This document shows, piece by piece, positions 25,014-33,285 of a stretch of 40,739 nucleotides of DNA. This stretch comes from an uncultured Acetatifactor sp. GTDB taxonomy: Bacteria > Bacillota > Clostridia > Lachnospirales > Lachnospiraceae. The notes below the pieces were generated by a model, which did no database searches, was not told where the DNA came from, and saw nothing but the letters and a program-made list of their open reading frames with translations. How positions within the stretch are numbered: the first letter of the stretch is position 1; the number at the start of each line of letters is the position of its first letter. The position numbers were made by a program, and so were the translations under genes. The stretch spans positions 1 through 40,739 of the forward strand of contig CAJUGH010000035.1 in assembly GCA_910586215.1 (NCBI GenBank). The letters are read 5' to 3'.

Positions 25014-26756
25014 ATGGATCAAAAGAAAAAAAAGGAACACGGGATCGTGCTCACCGGGATGCCGGTGTCGCCGGGGGCAGTGGTGGCCCGGGCCTATGTA
25101 CAGGATAATCCTGGGCTACAGTGGCAGGAGCCTGACCAGGCCCGCTTTGATCCGGGCAGGGAAGGGGAAATGCGGGATGCTTTTTACCGGGCAGTGTTCC
25201 AGGCCAGGGAGGAACTTGCCTGCCTTGCAAGAGGGGCTGGTTCTGAAGTCCAGGGGGAGATTTTTGCAGCCCAGAGAGAAATCCTGGAGGATGAGGAACT
25301 GTTGTCCCGGATAGGGCAGGCTATCCTGGAGGAGCGGCTGGAACCGGAGTCAGCCATTAGAAGGGTATTTGCAGCATATGAGGCATTGTTCTGCAAAATG
25401 ACAGACCCTCTGATTGCTGCCCGGGTAGCAGACCTGCAGGATGTGAAGAGGCGTCTTCTGTGTATCTGTCAGGGTGGGGAAGGACAGCGTATCCTTCCTC
25501 TGAAGGAGGAAGTGATCCTTGTGGCCAGGGATCTGCTGCCCAGCGATATGGCCTGCCTGGACCGGGCACATATCAAAGGGATCATCACAGAGATGGGAGG
25601 AACCAATTCCCACACTGCCATTCTGGCCCGGAGCCTCCAGATTCCGGCAATATCCGGGATCCAGGGAGCCACACGCCGGATTCCTCAGGGTATCCTGGCG
25701 GCACTGGATGCAGTGGCCGGGGAGGTGATCCTGGAACCGGATGAGGTGCAGCAGGCCAGGTATGGGAAGATACAGGAGCAGCTCCTGGCAAGGCGCAGGG
25801 AGGAGGCAAGATATCTTTCCAGGCCGGGAAGTACCCGGGACGGGAAAGTCATGGGAATGGGGATCAACATTGGTTCCGGGGAAGTGTCAGTTCCGGGGGA
25901 ACAGTATGATTTTGTGGGACTGCTGCGCACGGAATTCCTGTATATGGAGCATACGGCGCCGCCTACAGAGGAGGAGCAGTATGAGGTGTACCGGAAGGTG
26001 CTGAGGCAGGCAAATGGGAAGACGGTGACACTTCGGACCCTGGATATAGGCGGGGATAAAGCCCTGCCCTGCCTGGCGCTTCCCAGGGAGGAGAATTCCT
26101 TCCTGGGCAGCCGTGGGCTGAGACTATGCCTTGCCAGGCCGGAGATCTTTCAGACCCAGTTGCGGGCAGCACTACGGGCATCTGCTCTGGGAGACCTGGA
26201 ACTGCTCTTTCCCATGGTGGGAAGCCTGGAGGAGATCTTCCAGGCCAGGGCCTGGGTGAGGAAAGCCATGGAAGGACTTGCCGCGGAAGGATTCTCCTAC
26301 AATCCCCATATCCGGATGGGCATCATGATCGAAGTCCCTTCCATTGCCCTGGTGGCAGACCTGGCGGCAGAGGAGGTGGATTTTGCCAGCATTGGCACCA
26401 ACGACCTGGCTCAGTATGTCAGCGCAGCAGACCGGATGAACCCCGGGATGGGGCCTTATTACCAGGGCTATTCCCCGGCCATGCTACGTCTTCTGGAGAG
26501 AATCTTCTCAGCCTTCGCCGCCCGGCATAAGCCTGTCTGTGTCTGTGGGGAAATGGCAGGGGATCCCCAGGGATCCGTGCTGCTGGCAGGGCTGGGGGCC
26601 AGGAAGCTGAGTATGGATCCAGCCAGCCTGGCGGGGGTGAAGGCAGCCCTGGCCAAGGTCTCCCTGGAGGAGGCGAAGAACCTGGCAGGAAGGTGTCTGT
26701 GTCTTCGGACCCAGGAGGAGATCCTGGGGGAACTGGTGGGGCATGAATCATTTTGA
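25014..26756 (+). CDS. ptsI: PTS enzyme I (phosphoenolpyruvate-protein phosphotransferase)
   Basis: 580 residues, the normal length. Takes phosphate from PEP and passes it to HPr at the head of the sugar phosphotransferase system. Domains: N-terminal HPr-binding helices (about 45-145), phosphohistidine domain with the active-site histidine in GGTNSHTAILARS (His200), and the C-terminal PEP-binding barrel (GLLRTEFLYME, LGSRGLRLCLARPE, IGIMIEVPS-like GIMIEVPSIALVAD, FASIGTNDLAQYV, and CVCGEMAGDP with the proton-donor cysteine). The active-site context GGTNSH differs from the common GGRTSH or GGKTSH. ATG 25014 follows AGGAGCAGGGG. No ptsH is adjacent in the window. Confidence 0.93.
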   Translation: MDQKKKKEHGIVLTGMPVSPGAVVARAYVQDNPGLQWQEPDQARFDPGREGEMRDAFYRAVFQAREELACLARGAGSEVQGEIFAAQREILEDEELLSRIGQAILEERLEPESAIRRVFAAYEALFCKMTDPLIAARVADLQDVKRRLLCICQGGEGQRILPLKEEVILVARDLLPSDMACLDRAHIKGIITEMGGTNSHTAILARSLQIPAISGIQGATRRIPQGILAALDAVAGEVILEPDEVQQARYGKIQEQLLARRREEARYLSRPGSTRDGKVMGMGINIGSGEVSVPGEQYDFVGLLRTEFLYMEHTAPPTEEEQYEVYRKVLRQANGKTVTLRTLDIGGDKALPCLALPREENSFLGSRGLRLCLARPEIFQTQLRAALRASALGDLELLFPMVGSLEEIFQARAWVRKAMEGLAAEGFSYNPHIRMGIMIEVPSIALVADLAAEEVDFASIGTNDLAQYVSAADRMNPGMGPYYQGYSPAMLRLLERIFSAFAARHKPVCVCGEMAGDPQGSVLLAGLGARKLSMDPASLAGVKAALAKVSLEEAKNLAGRCLCLRTQEEILGELVGHESF

Positions 26757-26878
26757 CTGTCATTGGCCTGCATCGGATTTTAGGACCTTTTGGCCCTGGT
26801 ATCACAACATTACAAGGTTTGTGGTGACAGATAAGCTGCCGGAGATGAGACACCGGTTCGGATTAGTAGTGATTCATG
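26742..26878. repeat. Nested inverted repeats between ptsI and the oxidoreductase gene
   Basis: CATGAATCA (26742-26750) pairs with TGATTCATG (26870-26878); inside, CTGTCA (26757-26762) pairs with TGACAG (26825-26830) and TCACAA (26802-26807) with TTGTGG (26819-26824). The segment also carries the reverse copy of TACCAGGGCCAAAAGGTC (26784-26801). The left arm overlaps the last codons of ptsI. It may be a structured 3' end or a decayed mobile repeat. Confidence 0.4.
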
Positions 26879-26942
26879 GAAGTACCCCTCAGTGCAAAGG
26901 AACTCGTTTCAAGCTTGGATTCGTAGTCATTTGGGAGAATAC

Positions 26943-28049
26943 CTAGTCCAATATCCCGGGAACTGCCATATCCGGCATGGCTGCCCGCCGCTCATAGGGG
27001 GATGCCAGATCCAGGGTGCGCCCTTCCTGGCTGCTCTTCTCGAAGGTGGTCAGAATCTCCAGCACATGAAGGGTCTGCTGGACATCTGCCCGGACGCTGC
27101 GTCCGGTCCGCAGGGCCTTGGCCATGTCTGCCACGCCCAGTCCCCTGCTGTTCTCCCTGTAGTCATAGAGCAGGGGCATTTCCTTGAAGCTGCCGTCCTG
27201 AGGCCTGAGGAGCCGGATGGGACCGCCGAAGCAATTGGGATCCGGTACCTCCAGGGTGCCCTTGGTGCCGTAGATTTCCAGGCAGGCCTGTCTGTCATAA
27301 TATACGTCAAAAGTAGTCAGCACGGTACCGATGGCGCCGTTTTCGAACTGCAGCAGTCCGGCGATGTGGGTGGGCACTTCCACATCGATCACAGTCCCCT
27401 TTTTGGGCTGGCTGGTGATGGTCCGCTGGGGAAAACTGCATCCGGTCATGCCGCTGATATTTTTTACCCGTCCCACCAGGTTGACCAGGGCTGTGAGGTA
27501 GTAGGGTCCCATATCCATCATGGGGCCTCCGCCGCACTGGTAATAGAATTCCGGTGCCGGGTGCCAGTTCTCATGCCCGTGGCAGGCCATCCGGGCCTGT
27601 GCGCCGATCACATCCCCGATCATGCCGTCATCGATGAGTCTGCGGCAGGTCTGGATCCCTGCCCCCAGGAAGGTATCCGGCGCACCGCCTAAGAGCAGGC
27701 CCTGGCGCTTGGCAAGCTCTGCCAGTTCCAGGCCTTCCCCATAGGAGGCAGCCAGGGGCTTTTCGCTGTAGACATGTTTGCCGGCCAGCAGTGCCGCCTT
27801 GGTAGTGCGGTAATGCTCACCCGGGCGGGTGAGGTTCAGGACAATTTCCACCTCTTTGTCGGCAAACATTTCCTCCATGGTGTCATAGACTTTGGGAATA
27901 TGGTACTTCTGGCTGGCTTCCTGGGCCTTCTCCTTGAACAGGTCACAGACGGCAATGATCTCCACTTCCTGGAACAGCTCGGTGAGATTCTGGAAATAGA
28001 TGCCACTGATGGCACCTGTGCCCAATACGCCGATTTTTACTTTTTCCAT
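26943..28049 (-). CDS. Gfo/Idh/MocA-family oxidoreductase
   Basis: 368 residues. The N-terminal Rossmann domain binds NAD(P) (KIGVLGTGAIS at 4-14); EKPLAASYGEG (about 95-105) is the family EKP signature. The C-terminal alpha/beta domain carries GPYYLTALVNLVGRV and a glutamate/histidine-rich substrate region. Members oxidise or reduce hydroxyls of sugars and polyols; the substrate is not evident. It follows the ThuA gene on the same strand with a 95-base gap containing a GGATGC/GCATCC hairpin (28079-28099). The ATG at the right end has GGAGG close upstream. The ThuA-Gfo/Idh pair is a common arrangement in sugar-utilisation loci, probably under the divergent AraC regulator (inference). Confidence 0.92.
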   Translation of the reverse strand: MEKVKIGVLGTGAISGIYFQNLTELFQEVEIIAVCDLFKEKAQEASQKYHIPKVYDTMEEMFADKEVEIVLNLTRPGEHYRTTKAALLAGKHVYSEKPLAASYGEGLELAELAKRQGLLLGGAPDTFLGAGIQTCRRLIDDGMIGDVIGAQARMACHGHENWHPAPEFYYQCGGGPMMDMGPYYLTALVNLVGRVKNISGMTGCSFPQRTITSQPKKGTVIDVEVPTHIAGLLQFENGAIGTVLTTFDVYYDRQACLEIYGTKGTLEVPDPNCFGGPIRLLRPQDGSFKEMPLLYDYRENSRGLGVADMAKALRTGRSVRADVQQTLHVLEILTTFEKSSQEGRTLDLASPYERRAAMPDMAVPGILD

Positions 28050-28144
28050 AAAGATACCTCCTGGTTATATTATCTTGTGGATGCACTTAGATGGCATCCT
28101 AAAGAGGTTGACTATGCCCCCTCTTACGAGATTAGATTTTCTTT

Positions 28145-28825
28145 TCACCTTTCACACTTCCCTCCTGCTGCCCATACCAGCCCCCGTTCCATAAGGATCC
28201 CTGCGGTGGGGAATTTCTCGAACACATCGTCGTGATGGCCCAGGGAGCAGTAGAATACCCTGCCTTTCCCCCAGAATTTGGTCCAGGCCACCGGCATGTC
28301 CACGGCCTTGTTGGAACTGTGATAGGAAGGGAATACCGGGAAACGGGTGCTGGCCAGCACTTCCACCGCCGGATCCACATGGAGATAGTACTGCTCGCTG
28401 CATACAGGGAAATCCTCCAGTCCTTCCACGATGGGACTGGATCCCTTGTGGATCGTCACCATGTAGTCGATGCCGTCCCCGCCGGGATGGCTGACCCACT
28501 GTCCACCAGTCATAAATTGCCAATCTACGTCCTGCCGGAAGGCATCGCACATGCCGCCGTGGCATCCGGCCAGGCCGCAGCCTGTAGCTACCGCCAGACT
28601 GATATTTCTGCTGTATTCCGGTGCAATCTCCCCCATGGTCCAGCAGGGAACGATCAGATCAAGCCCCATCAGCTTCTCCTTATCAGCCAGCACTTCCTGG
28701 CTGTCATAGACTTCGCAAGCATATCCGTGTTTTTCCAGCATTTTCTGGAACCGATGGGCTACCAGGGCCGGTTCATGGCCGTCCCAGCCTCCCTGGAAGA
28801 TCAGTGCTTTTCTGGATGTGTCCAT
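28145..28825 (-). CDS. ThuA-like domain protein (trehalose-utilisation type)
   Basis: 226 residues. A class I glutamine-amidotransferase-like fold: KALIFQGGWDGHEP at the start, DLIVPCWTMGEI, then GLAGCHGGMCDAFR (about 90-103) and TGGQWVSHPGG, the pattern of the ThuA family of sugar-metabolism proteins, whose exact reaction is not settled. First gene of a two-gene minus-strand unit with the Gfo/Idh oxidoreductase. Preceded on its strand by GGAAAGGAGAATT. A 31-bp mobile palindrome is inserted 31 bases upstream of the start codon, within the probable leader or promoter. Confidence 0.9.
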   Translation of the reverse strand: MDTSRKALIFQGGWDGHEPALVAHRFQKMLEKHGYACEVYDSQEVLADKEKLMGLDLIVPCWTMGEIAPEYSRNISLAVATGCGLAGCHGGMCDAFRQDVDWQFMTGGQWVSHPGGDGIDYMVTIHKGSSPIVEGLEDFPVCSEQYYLHVDPAVEVLASTRFPVFPSYHSSNKAVDMPVAWTKFWGKGRVFYCSLGHHDDVFEKFPTAGILMERGLVWAAGGKCER

Positions 28826-28856
28826 GAAAATTCTCCTTTCCTATAGAGGGTTGTTG

Positions 28857-28887
28857 GTAACAGTCCAGGGTTTTCCTGAACTGTTAC
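28857..28887. mobile_element. 31-bp mobile palindrome with perfect 8-bp target duplication
   Basis: GTAACAGTCCAG (28857-28868) and CTGAACTGTTAC (28876-28887) are 12-bp inverted ends with one mismatch, around the 7-base spacer GGTTTTC. The element is bracketed by GGTTGTTG in direct orientation (28849-28856 and 28888-28895). Ends and duplication length match the 165-bp element at 155-319, showing that both moved by the same machinery. It consists of almost nothing but the two ends. Confidence 0.8.
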
Positions 28888-28960
28888 GGTTGTTGGATGA
28901 CTGTTTACAACAATTCTTTTCTCTCCCTTGTAATATAGCAGGTTTTCCTGTAAAATGATT

Positions 28961-28989
28961 GTCACAAACGCAAAAAAAGCAGTCACAAA
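28961..28989. promoter_or_regulatory. Candidate AraC-family operator
   Basis: GTCACAAA occurs at 28961-28968 and again at 28982-28989, a direct repeat spaced 21 bases start to start (two helical turns), the classical layout of AraC-type half-sites. It lies between the divergent ThuA-Gfo/Idh unit and the AraC gene. Confidence 0.45.
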
Positions 28990-29128
28990 TTGCACAATAT
29001 GCAGGCGTGTTCGTGTGTTTCTGGAAAGGAAACGCAAGGTTACTGTTTACCTGGCATCGCCGCGAGATGTATTTAAGTACTTCTTGCGGGAAGATCCGGG
29101 TCTGTCCGAAGAGGGCCGGGGAGGGATC

Positions 29129-29902
29129 ATGAGACCATTTTATGAAGACAAACAGGATAAATTCCAGTGTTCCGTTGTGAAGGATCTTACTTTTCCGGCA
29201 CACCTGCACAGTGCGGTAGAATTGATCTTCCTGCTGGAAGGTTCCCTGGAAGTCACTGTCCAGGGGCAGACCAGAAGGCTGGGACAGAATGAGGCGGCAT
29301 TGGTCTTCCCGGAGATGGTACACAGCTACCAGGCCACGGGATCCAGCAGGGCCGTCCTGTGTATCTTCGCGCCAGCCCAGGTAAAGGAGTATTACCACCA
29401 GTTCCGCGACAGACAGCCCCAGTGTCCCTTCCTTTCCTGTGGGCGGGACAATCCGGACATTCCCGCGGCCTTTGAACATCTGCTGTGTTATGCAGAAGAG
29501 CCGGGACCAGTGCGGATAGCCTGGCTGAACCTGATCCTGGCATATTTGGCAGGGGAGATGATGCTGCTTCCCAGGGACGGCCCGGACAAGGCGGATGTAG
29601 GATATCAGCTTGTCTCTTATATTTCCCAGCACTTTAGGGAGCCGCTGACCCTGGACTTTCTGGCCGGGGAACTGCATTTCAATAAATATTATATCTCCAG
29701 GGTGTTCACAGGGAAGCTGCACTGCGGCTTTTATGAGTATGTCAACCGGCTGCGGGCAGATTATGCCGCCAGGCAGCTTCGAGATACGGATCTGTGCATC
29801 ACGCAGGTCTGGCAGGAGGCAGGGTTCGAGAGCCAGAAGACTTTCAACCGCATTTTCCGGGCCTGTTATCAGATGACTCCTTCCCGGTATAGGAAGGGGT
29901 AG
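29129..29902 (+). CDS. AraC-family transcriptional regulator
   Basis: 257 residues from ATG 29129, preceded by GGGGAGGG (29118-29125). The frame is open further upstream, but that part resembles no family N-terminus and covers the operator region. N-terminal cupin-like sensing domain (FPAHLHSAVELIFLLEGSLE, about 20-39) and C-terminal double helix-turn-helix (about 160-255) with LTLDFLAGELHFNKYYIS, the linker region, and ITQVWQEAGFESQKTFNRIF followed by MTPSRYR. Likely sugar-responsive activator of the divergent ThuA-Gfo/Idh genes (inference from position and the 21-bp direct repeat at 28961-28989). Confidence 0.92.
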   Translation: MRPFYEDKQDKFQCSVVKDLTFPAHLHSAVELIFLLEGSLEVTVQGQTRRLGQNEAALVFPEMVHSYQATGSSRAVLCIFAPAQVKEYYHQFRDRQPQCPFLSCGRDNPDIPAAFEHLLCYAEEPGPVRIAWLNLILAYLAGEMMLLPRDGPDKADVGYQLVSYISQHFREPLTLDFLAGELHFNKYYISRVFTGKLHCGFYEYVNRLRADYAARQLRDTDLCITQVWQEAGFESQKTFNRIFRACYQMTPSRYRKG

Positions 29903-29910
29903 ATGTGAGA

Positions 29911-29936
29911 TTACGTTTCATGGGGTGGTGCCGCGA
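29911..29936. repeat. Second copy of the GGGGTGGTGCCGCGA dispersed repeat
   Basis: Differs from 21171-21196 at two positions only; the 17-base core (29920-29936) is identical. Located between the AraC gene and the defence operon. Confidence 0.65.
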
Positions 29937-30083
29937 GGTGTTTTTGTGCGAACTTTACACATAAATCCCGAGACAACCTGCGCCAAAACGCCTGTATTTG
30001 ACGTTTTGTGTGCATATGTTGCTGTGAACGGAGTGAACAGTAATGAGTGGTGAAAGCGGTTTTCCCGGGTAGTTAAAAGAAGG

Positions 30084-30112
30084 TTTACACCCTGGCAAAA
30101 TGTAGATATAAT
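30084..30112 (+). promoter_or_regulatory. Consensus-like sigma-A promoter of the methyltransferase-McrBC-Vsr operon
   Basis: TTTACA (30084-30089), exactly 17 bases, then a perfect TATAAT (30107-30112). This is the best promoter seen in the window. The transcript would start near 30119, about 90 bases before the first gene, and there is no clear terminator until after Vsr, so all four defence genes probably share it. Confidence 0.8.
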
Positions 30113-30207
30113 AGAAAGCAAAAGCGGTACCTGCAACGGGACTGACCCAGGGGGCCGGTGCCATGGAAACAATATGACCGGAAAAGGAGAGGTTGTGTGG
30201 TATCATT

Positions 30208-31650
30208 ATGAATTTCAACATCGATAAAACGGAGTTCGTTGCTTTTGTGGATTCCGCCATGGAGCAGAGGGAAGCAGGTACAGAAGATGGACAAATCTGC
30301 AGGGAGCGGCTTGCAGTCAAAACAGGGGAGGAGTTCCTTGACAGGCGGGGGGAAGCTTTCCTGGCAGAGGAAGGGCAGGCCTTTGGGGAAGCTTTAAGGA
30401 GGCTTTCTGCCATCTGCAATGAAAAGGGCAGGAAATGCAGGGAATGTCCGGTGGCGAAGTATTGTAATACCCATATCCTGGAGGCCAGAAAGCAGGTTAG
30501 TACAGATGCCTTGAAGATGGTGGATCTCTTCTGCGGGGCCGGGGGGCTTTCCCTGGGCTTTACCCAGGAAGGCTTTGTGACGGCCCTGGCCAATGACATT
30601 CAGGAATGCTGTGTGGATACCTATGCCCACAATCATCCGGAGACACCCAGGGATCACATTGTACTGGGGGATATTAAGGATGTGATGGAAGGGCTGGAGG
30701 AACTGGTCTGCGGGCAGAAGATCCATATTGTGGTGGGAGGGCCGCCCTGCCAGGGGTTCAGCATGGCCAACAGGCAGAGGCTGATTGACGACCCCCGGAA
30801 CTACCTGTACAAAAGCTATGTGGAAGCCGTGGAGAGGATCAGGCCGGATTTCTTCGTAATGGAGAATGTGAAAGGCATGTTGTCCGTGGCTGACCAGGTG
30901 AAGGAGGATTTCCAGGAAATCGGATATGCCGTGGAGTATCATGTCCTGAATGCAAAAGATTACGGGGTTCCGCAGAATCGGGAGAGACTGCTCTATATCG
31001 GCAACTGCACCGGGGTGGACAATGAAGAGATTTTCCGGAAGATAGAGGCCCTGGGCAGGACAATTCCGGACCATGTCCTGGGGGATGCCCTGTGTGGGCT
31101 GCGGCCACTACAGGCATTGCGGATCAAAAATGCCACTGAAGAGGGCACCAGGGAGAGTGGCTATAAAATAGAACGCAATCTGTCAAAGGAATGCAACGCA
31201 TACATCACGTATATCAACCAGGGACGGAAGATCCCCACAGTGGCCAACCACAAGGCCCGGTATAACAATGACCGGGATATCGAGATCTTCGGGCGGATGT
31301 GCCAGGGGGACAAATCCGATGATCCCAAGATTGCCGATATCATGCCTTACGCCCGCAGGAACGGGATTTTCAAGGATAAATATTTTAAACTGGAAGAAAA
31401 CAAGGTGTGCAAGACCATTACGGCCCATATGAAATTTGACTGTAATATGTATATTCATCCCACCCAGGCCAGGGGGCTGACACCCAGGGAGGCGGCGCGG
31501 GTGCAGTCCTATCCGGATGACTACTTTTTCCGGGGGGCTTACACGAAGACGTACATGCAGATCGGGAATTCTGTCCCTCCCCTGCTGGGACGGGCCGTTG
31601 CCCAGGTGATCAAGTCATATATTAGGAGCAGGTTGCCTGACAGGGGGTAG
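30208..31650 (+). CDS. C5-cytosine DNA methyltransferase with N-terminal Fe-S-type cysteine motif
   Basis: 480 residues from ATG 30208; TTG 30193, closer to AAGGAG (30184-30189), would add five residues. The catalytic domain starts near residue 103: motif I MVDLFCGAGGLSLGF, motif IV GGPPCQGFS, motif VI VMENV, motif VIII QNRERL, motif IX REAARVQSYP and motif X GNSVPP are all intact, so it should be active. Before it lie about 100 extra residues with four cysteines, C70-x6-C77-x2-C80-x5-C86 (ICNEKGRKCRECPVAKYC). This is exactly the spacing of the [4Fe-4S] loop of endonuclease III and MutY, although the rest of a HhH glycosylase is not recognisable. Heads an operon with McrB-like, McrC/LlaJI-like and Vsr genes; its methylation presumably protects the host from the operon's own nuclease. 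Confidence 0.93.
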   Translation: MNFNIDKTEFVAFVDSAMEQREAGTEDGQICRERLAVKTGEEFLDRRGEAFLAEEGQAFGEALRRLSAICNEKGRKCRECPVAKYCNTHILEARKQVSTDALKMVDLFCGAGGLSLGFTQEGFVTALANDIQECCVDTYAHNHPETPRDHIVLGDIKDVMEGLEELVCGQKIHIVVGGPPCQGFSMANRQRLIDDPRNYLYKSYVEAVERIRPDFFVMENVKGMLSVADQVKEDFQEIGYAVEYHVLNAKDYGVPQNRERLLYIGNCTGVDNEEIFRKIEALGRTIPDHVLGDALCGLRPLQALRIKNATEEGTRESGYKIERNLSKECNAYITYINQGRKIPTVANHKARYNNDRDIEIFGRMCQGDKSDDPKIADIMPYARRNGIFKDKYFKLEENKVCKTITAHMKFDCNMYIHPTQARGLTPREAARVQSYPDDYFFRGAYTKTYMQIGNSVPPLLGRAVAQVIKSYIRSRLPDRG

Positions 31651-31697
31651 GAAACGGGTGCGCAGGAGAACACTTTAGAGAAAGGTGGCAGCGACAG

Positions 31698-33269
31698 ATG
31701 GCGAATCTCGGTATCAAGGTAGAGGATGTCTTGAAGAAATTTTATGAGGTGCAGCCGGATGGGAGAATCAAGGGTCTGTATGCTATACGGGAGAAGGGAC
31801 AGCCGGAGGGTGAGCTGTTGTGGTATGTCTTTGGCAGCAACAACGCCACCTACCACAGTTCGGGCAATGACTGCGTCATACGGGATATCAACCAGAGCAA
31901 TTCCGGTTATCTGGGCAGGTTGAAAGCCGCGTTTGGGAAGGCCAGGCAGGAGGAGCGCAAGATTTTCTGGCTGGTGCTGGTGTACGGGGACAGCATCGGC
32001 CTGCCGCCCTCCGGGTACGACTGGATGGCATCCGTGGAACTGCGGGTGAACCTGGACCGGATCACGGCTAGTCTCAGTATGCGGAACTATCCAGTGGGAA
32101 AGGGCAGGCCCGGGTATTTTGGCCCGGGTTATATGAGAATCGACCAGGACAGATATTTCAGCACCACATTTATCAGTTGTAAGGATGAGGCAGGGGAATT
32201 CACTTCCCAATATATGGATCCCTATTTCAGAATCTACGACAACCGGCCTTATCACGACATTGTGGAAGTGGTGGAAGAGGAGGCATGGGAACAGGACACT
32301 GACACAGAGGGGTTCCCCGCAGAGGCGGTGCCCAGGCTTACAGGGGCAGAAAATATTCTCCTGTACGGAGTGCCGGGTGCTGGAAAGAGTCACTTGATCA
32401 AAGCAAAATACTGTGATGATGCGGCTTATATGGAGCGGGTGGTGTTCCATCCGGAATATACCTACTCTGATTTTGTGGGACAGATTCTTCCGCAGGTGGA
32501 AAAGGTACAGGGGGAAGAGACGGAAGAAAGGCTGCGCTACCGGTTTACGCCGGGTCCCTTCACCAGGGTGCTGCAGAAAGCCTGGAAGGATCCGGGACAT
32601 TATTACTATCTGGTGATAGAGGAGTTGAACCGGGGGAATGCGCCAGCCATTTTCGGGGAGATGTTCCAGCTTCTGGACAGGAAAAGGGAGGAAGAGGATT
32701 ACCCGGAGGAAGAACTGGGGGAGAGCACATACGGCATCTCCAGCTATGATGTGGCAGGGGAAGTGTATGGAGATGGAACCCGCCAGGTCAGGATTTTGTC
32801 CAATTTGTATGTGCTGGCTACCATGAACACCGCAGACCAGAATGTATTTACCATGGATACCGCTTTCCAGAGGCGCTGGGCCATGAAGCCGGTGAGGAAT
32901 GACATTGCCGGGGCAAGACATGCGGACAGCCGGATTGAGGGATCAGAAGTGACCTGGCTGGCCTTCGCATCCGTAATCAATGACCTGGTGCTGGATGCAA
33001 ATGAGCAGATGATCAGTTCGGAAGATAAACGTCTGGGAGCTTATTTTGCAAGCCCGGGAGAACTGTCTGTGGACAGGTTTCCAGGGAAGGTGCTGAAATA
33101 CCTCTGGGACGATGCATTTAAAATGGATCGGGATATCCTGTTCGGATCCCGGTATAAGTCCCTGGAGGATGTGATCACTGCCTATGAAGAGGCGCCGGGA
33201 GACAGGCTGGAGGCAGTGCTGGCAGAGCAGGTTTACAGGAAGATGTACTCTTTTAGAAGGGGCCAGTAA
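31698..33269 (+). CDS. McrB-like AAA+ GTPase (LlaJI R1-type restriction subunit)
   Basis: 523 residues; ATG 31698 follows GAAAGGTGG. The N-terminal half (about 1-200) is a presumed DNA-reading domain of unrecognised fold, with an IFWLVLVYGDS strand. The C-terminal half is the McrB motor: Walker A GVPGAGKS (224-231), Walker B LVIEELNRGNAPAIFGE (305-321) and the McrB-specific MNTADQN (376-382) followed by DTAFQRRW. McrB uses GTP to translocate DNA and activate its McrC nuclease partner. In LlaJI-type systems such a pair cuts unmodified specific sites, whereas classic McrBC cuts modified DNA. The adjacent methyltransferase favours the LlaJI mode. It is followed after 188 bases by the McrC-like gene. 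Confidence 0.92.
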   Translation: MANLGIKVEDVLKKFYEVQPDGRIKGLYAIREKGQPEGELLWYVFGSNNATYHSSGNDCVIRDINQSNSGYLGRLKAAFGKARQEERKIFWLVLVYGDSIGLPPSGYDWMASVELRVNLDRITASLSMRNYPVGKGRPGYFGPGYMRIDQDRYFSTTFISCKDEAGEFTSQYMDPYFRIYDNRPYHDIVEVVEEEAWEQDTDTEGFPAEAVPRLTGAENILLYGVPGAGKSHLIKAKYCDDAAYMERVVFHPEYTYSDFVGQILPQVEKVQGEETEERLRYRFTPGPFTRVLQKAWKDPGHYYYLVIEELNRGNAPAIFGEMFQLLDRKREEEDYPEEELGESTYGISSYDVAGEVYGDGTRQVRILSNLYVLATMNTADQNVFTMDTAFQRRWAMKPVRNDIAGARHADSRIEGSEVTWLAFASVINDLVLDANEQMISSEDKRLGAYFASPGELSVDRFPGKVLKYLWDDAFKMDRDILFGSRYKSLEDVITAYEEAPGDRLEAVLAEQVYRKMYSFRRGQ

Positions 33270-33285
33270 GAAGGGGCAGGGTATT

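Larger units (their letters stand above)
29903..30207. other. Leader region before the defence operon
   Basis: About 300 bases without a gene. It contains the dispersed repeat at 29911-29936, a CAAAACG/CGTTTTG hairpin (29984-29990 with 30002-30008), the promoter at 30084-30112 and a GC-rich 5' leader of about 90 bases. The dispersed repeat and hairpin may be one decayed mobile repeat unit. Confidence 0.5.

Noticed and set aside
31539..32921. 460-codon open frame on the minus strand over the McrB-like gene
   Set aside because: It is antisense to a protein with intact Walker and McrB motifs and has no start signal or domain of its own.
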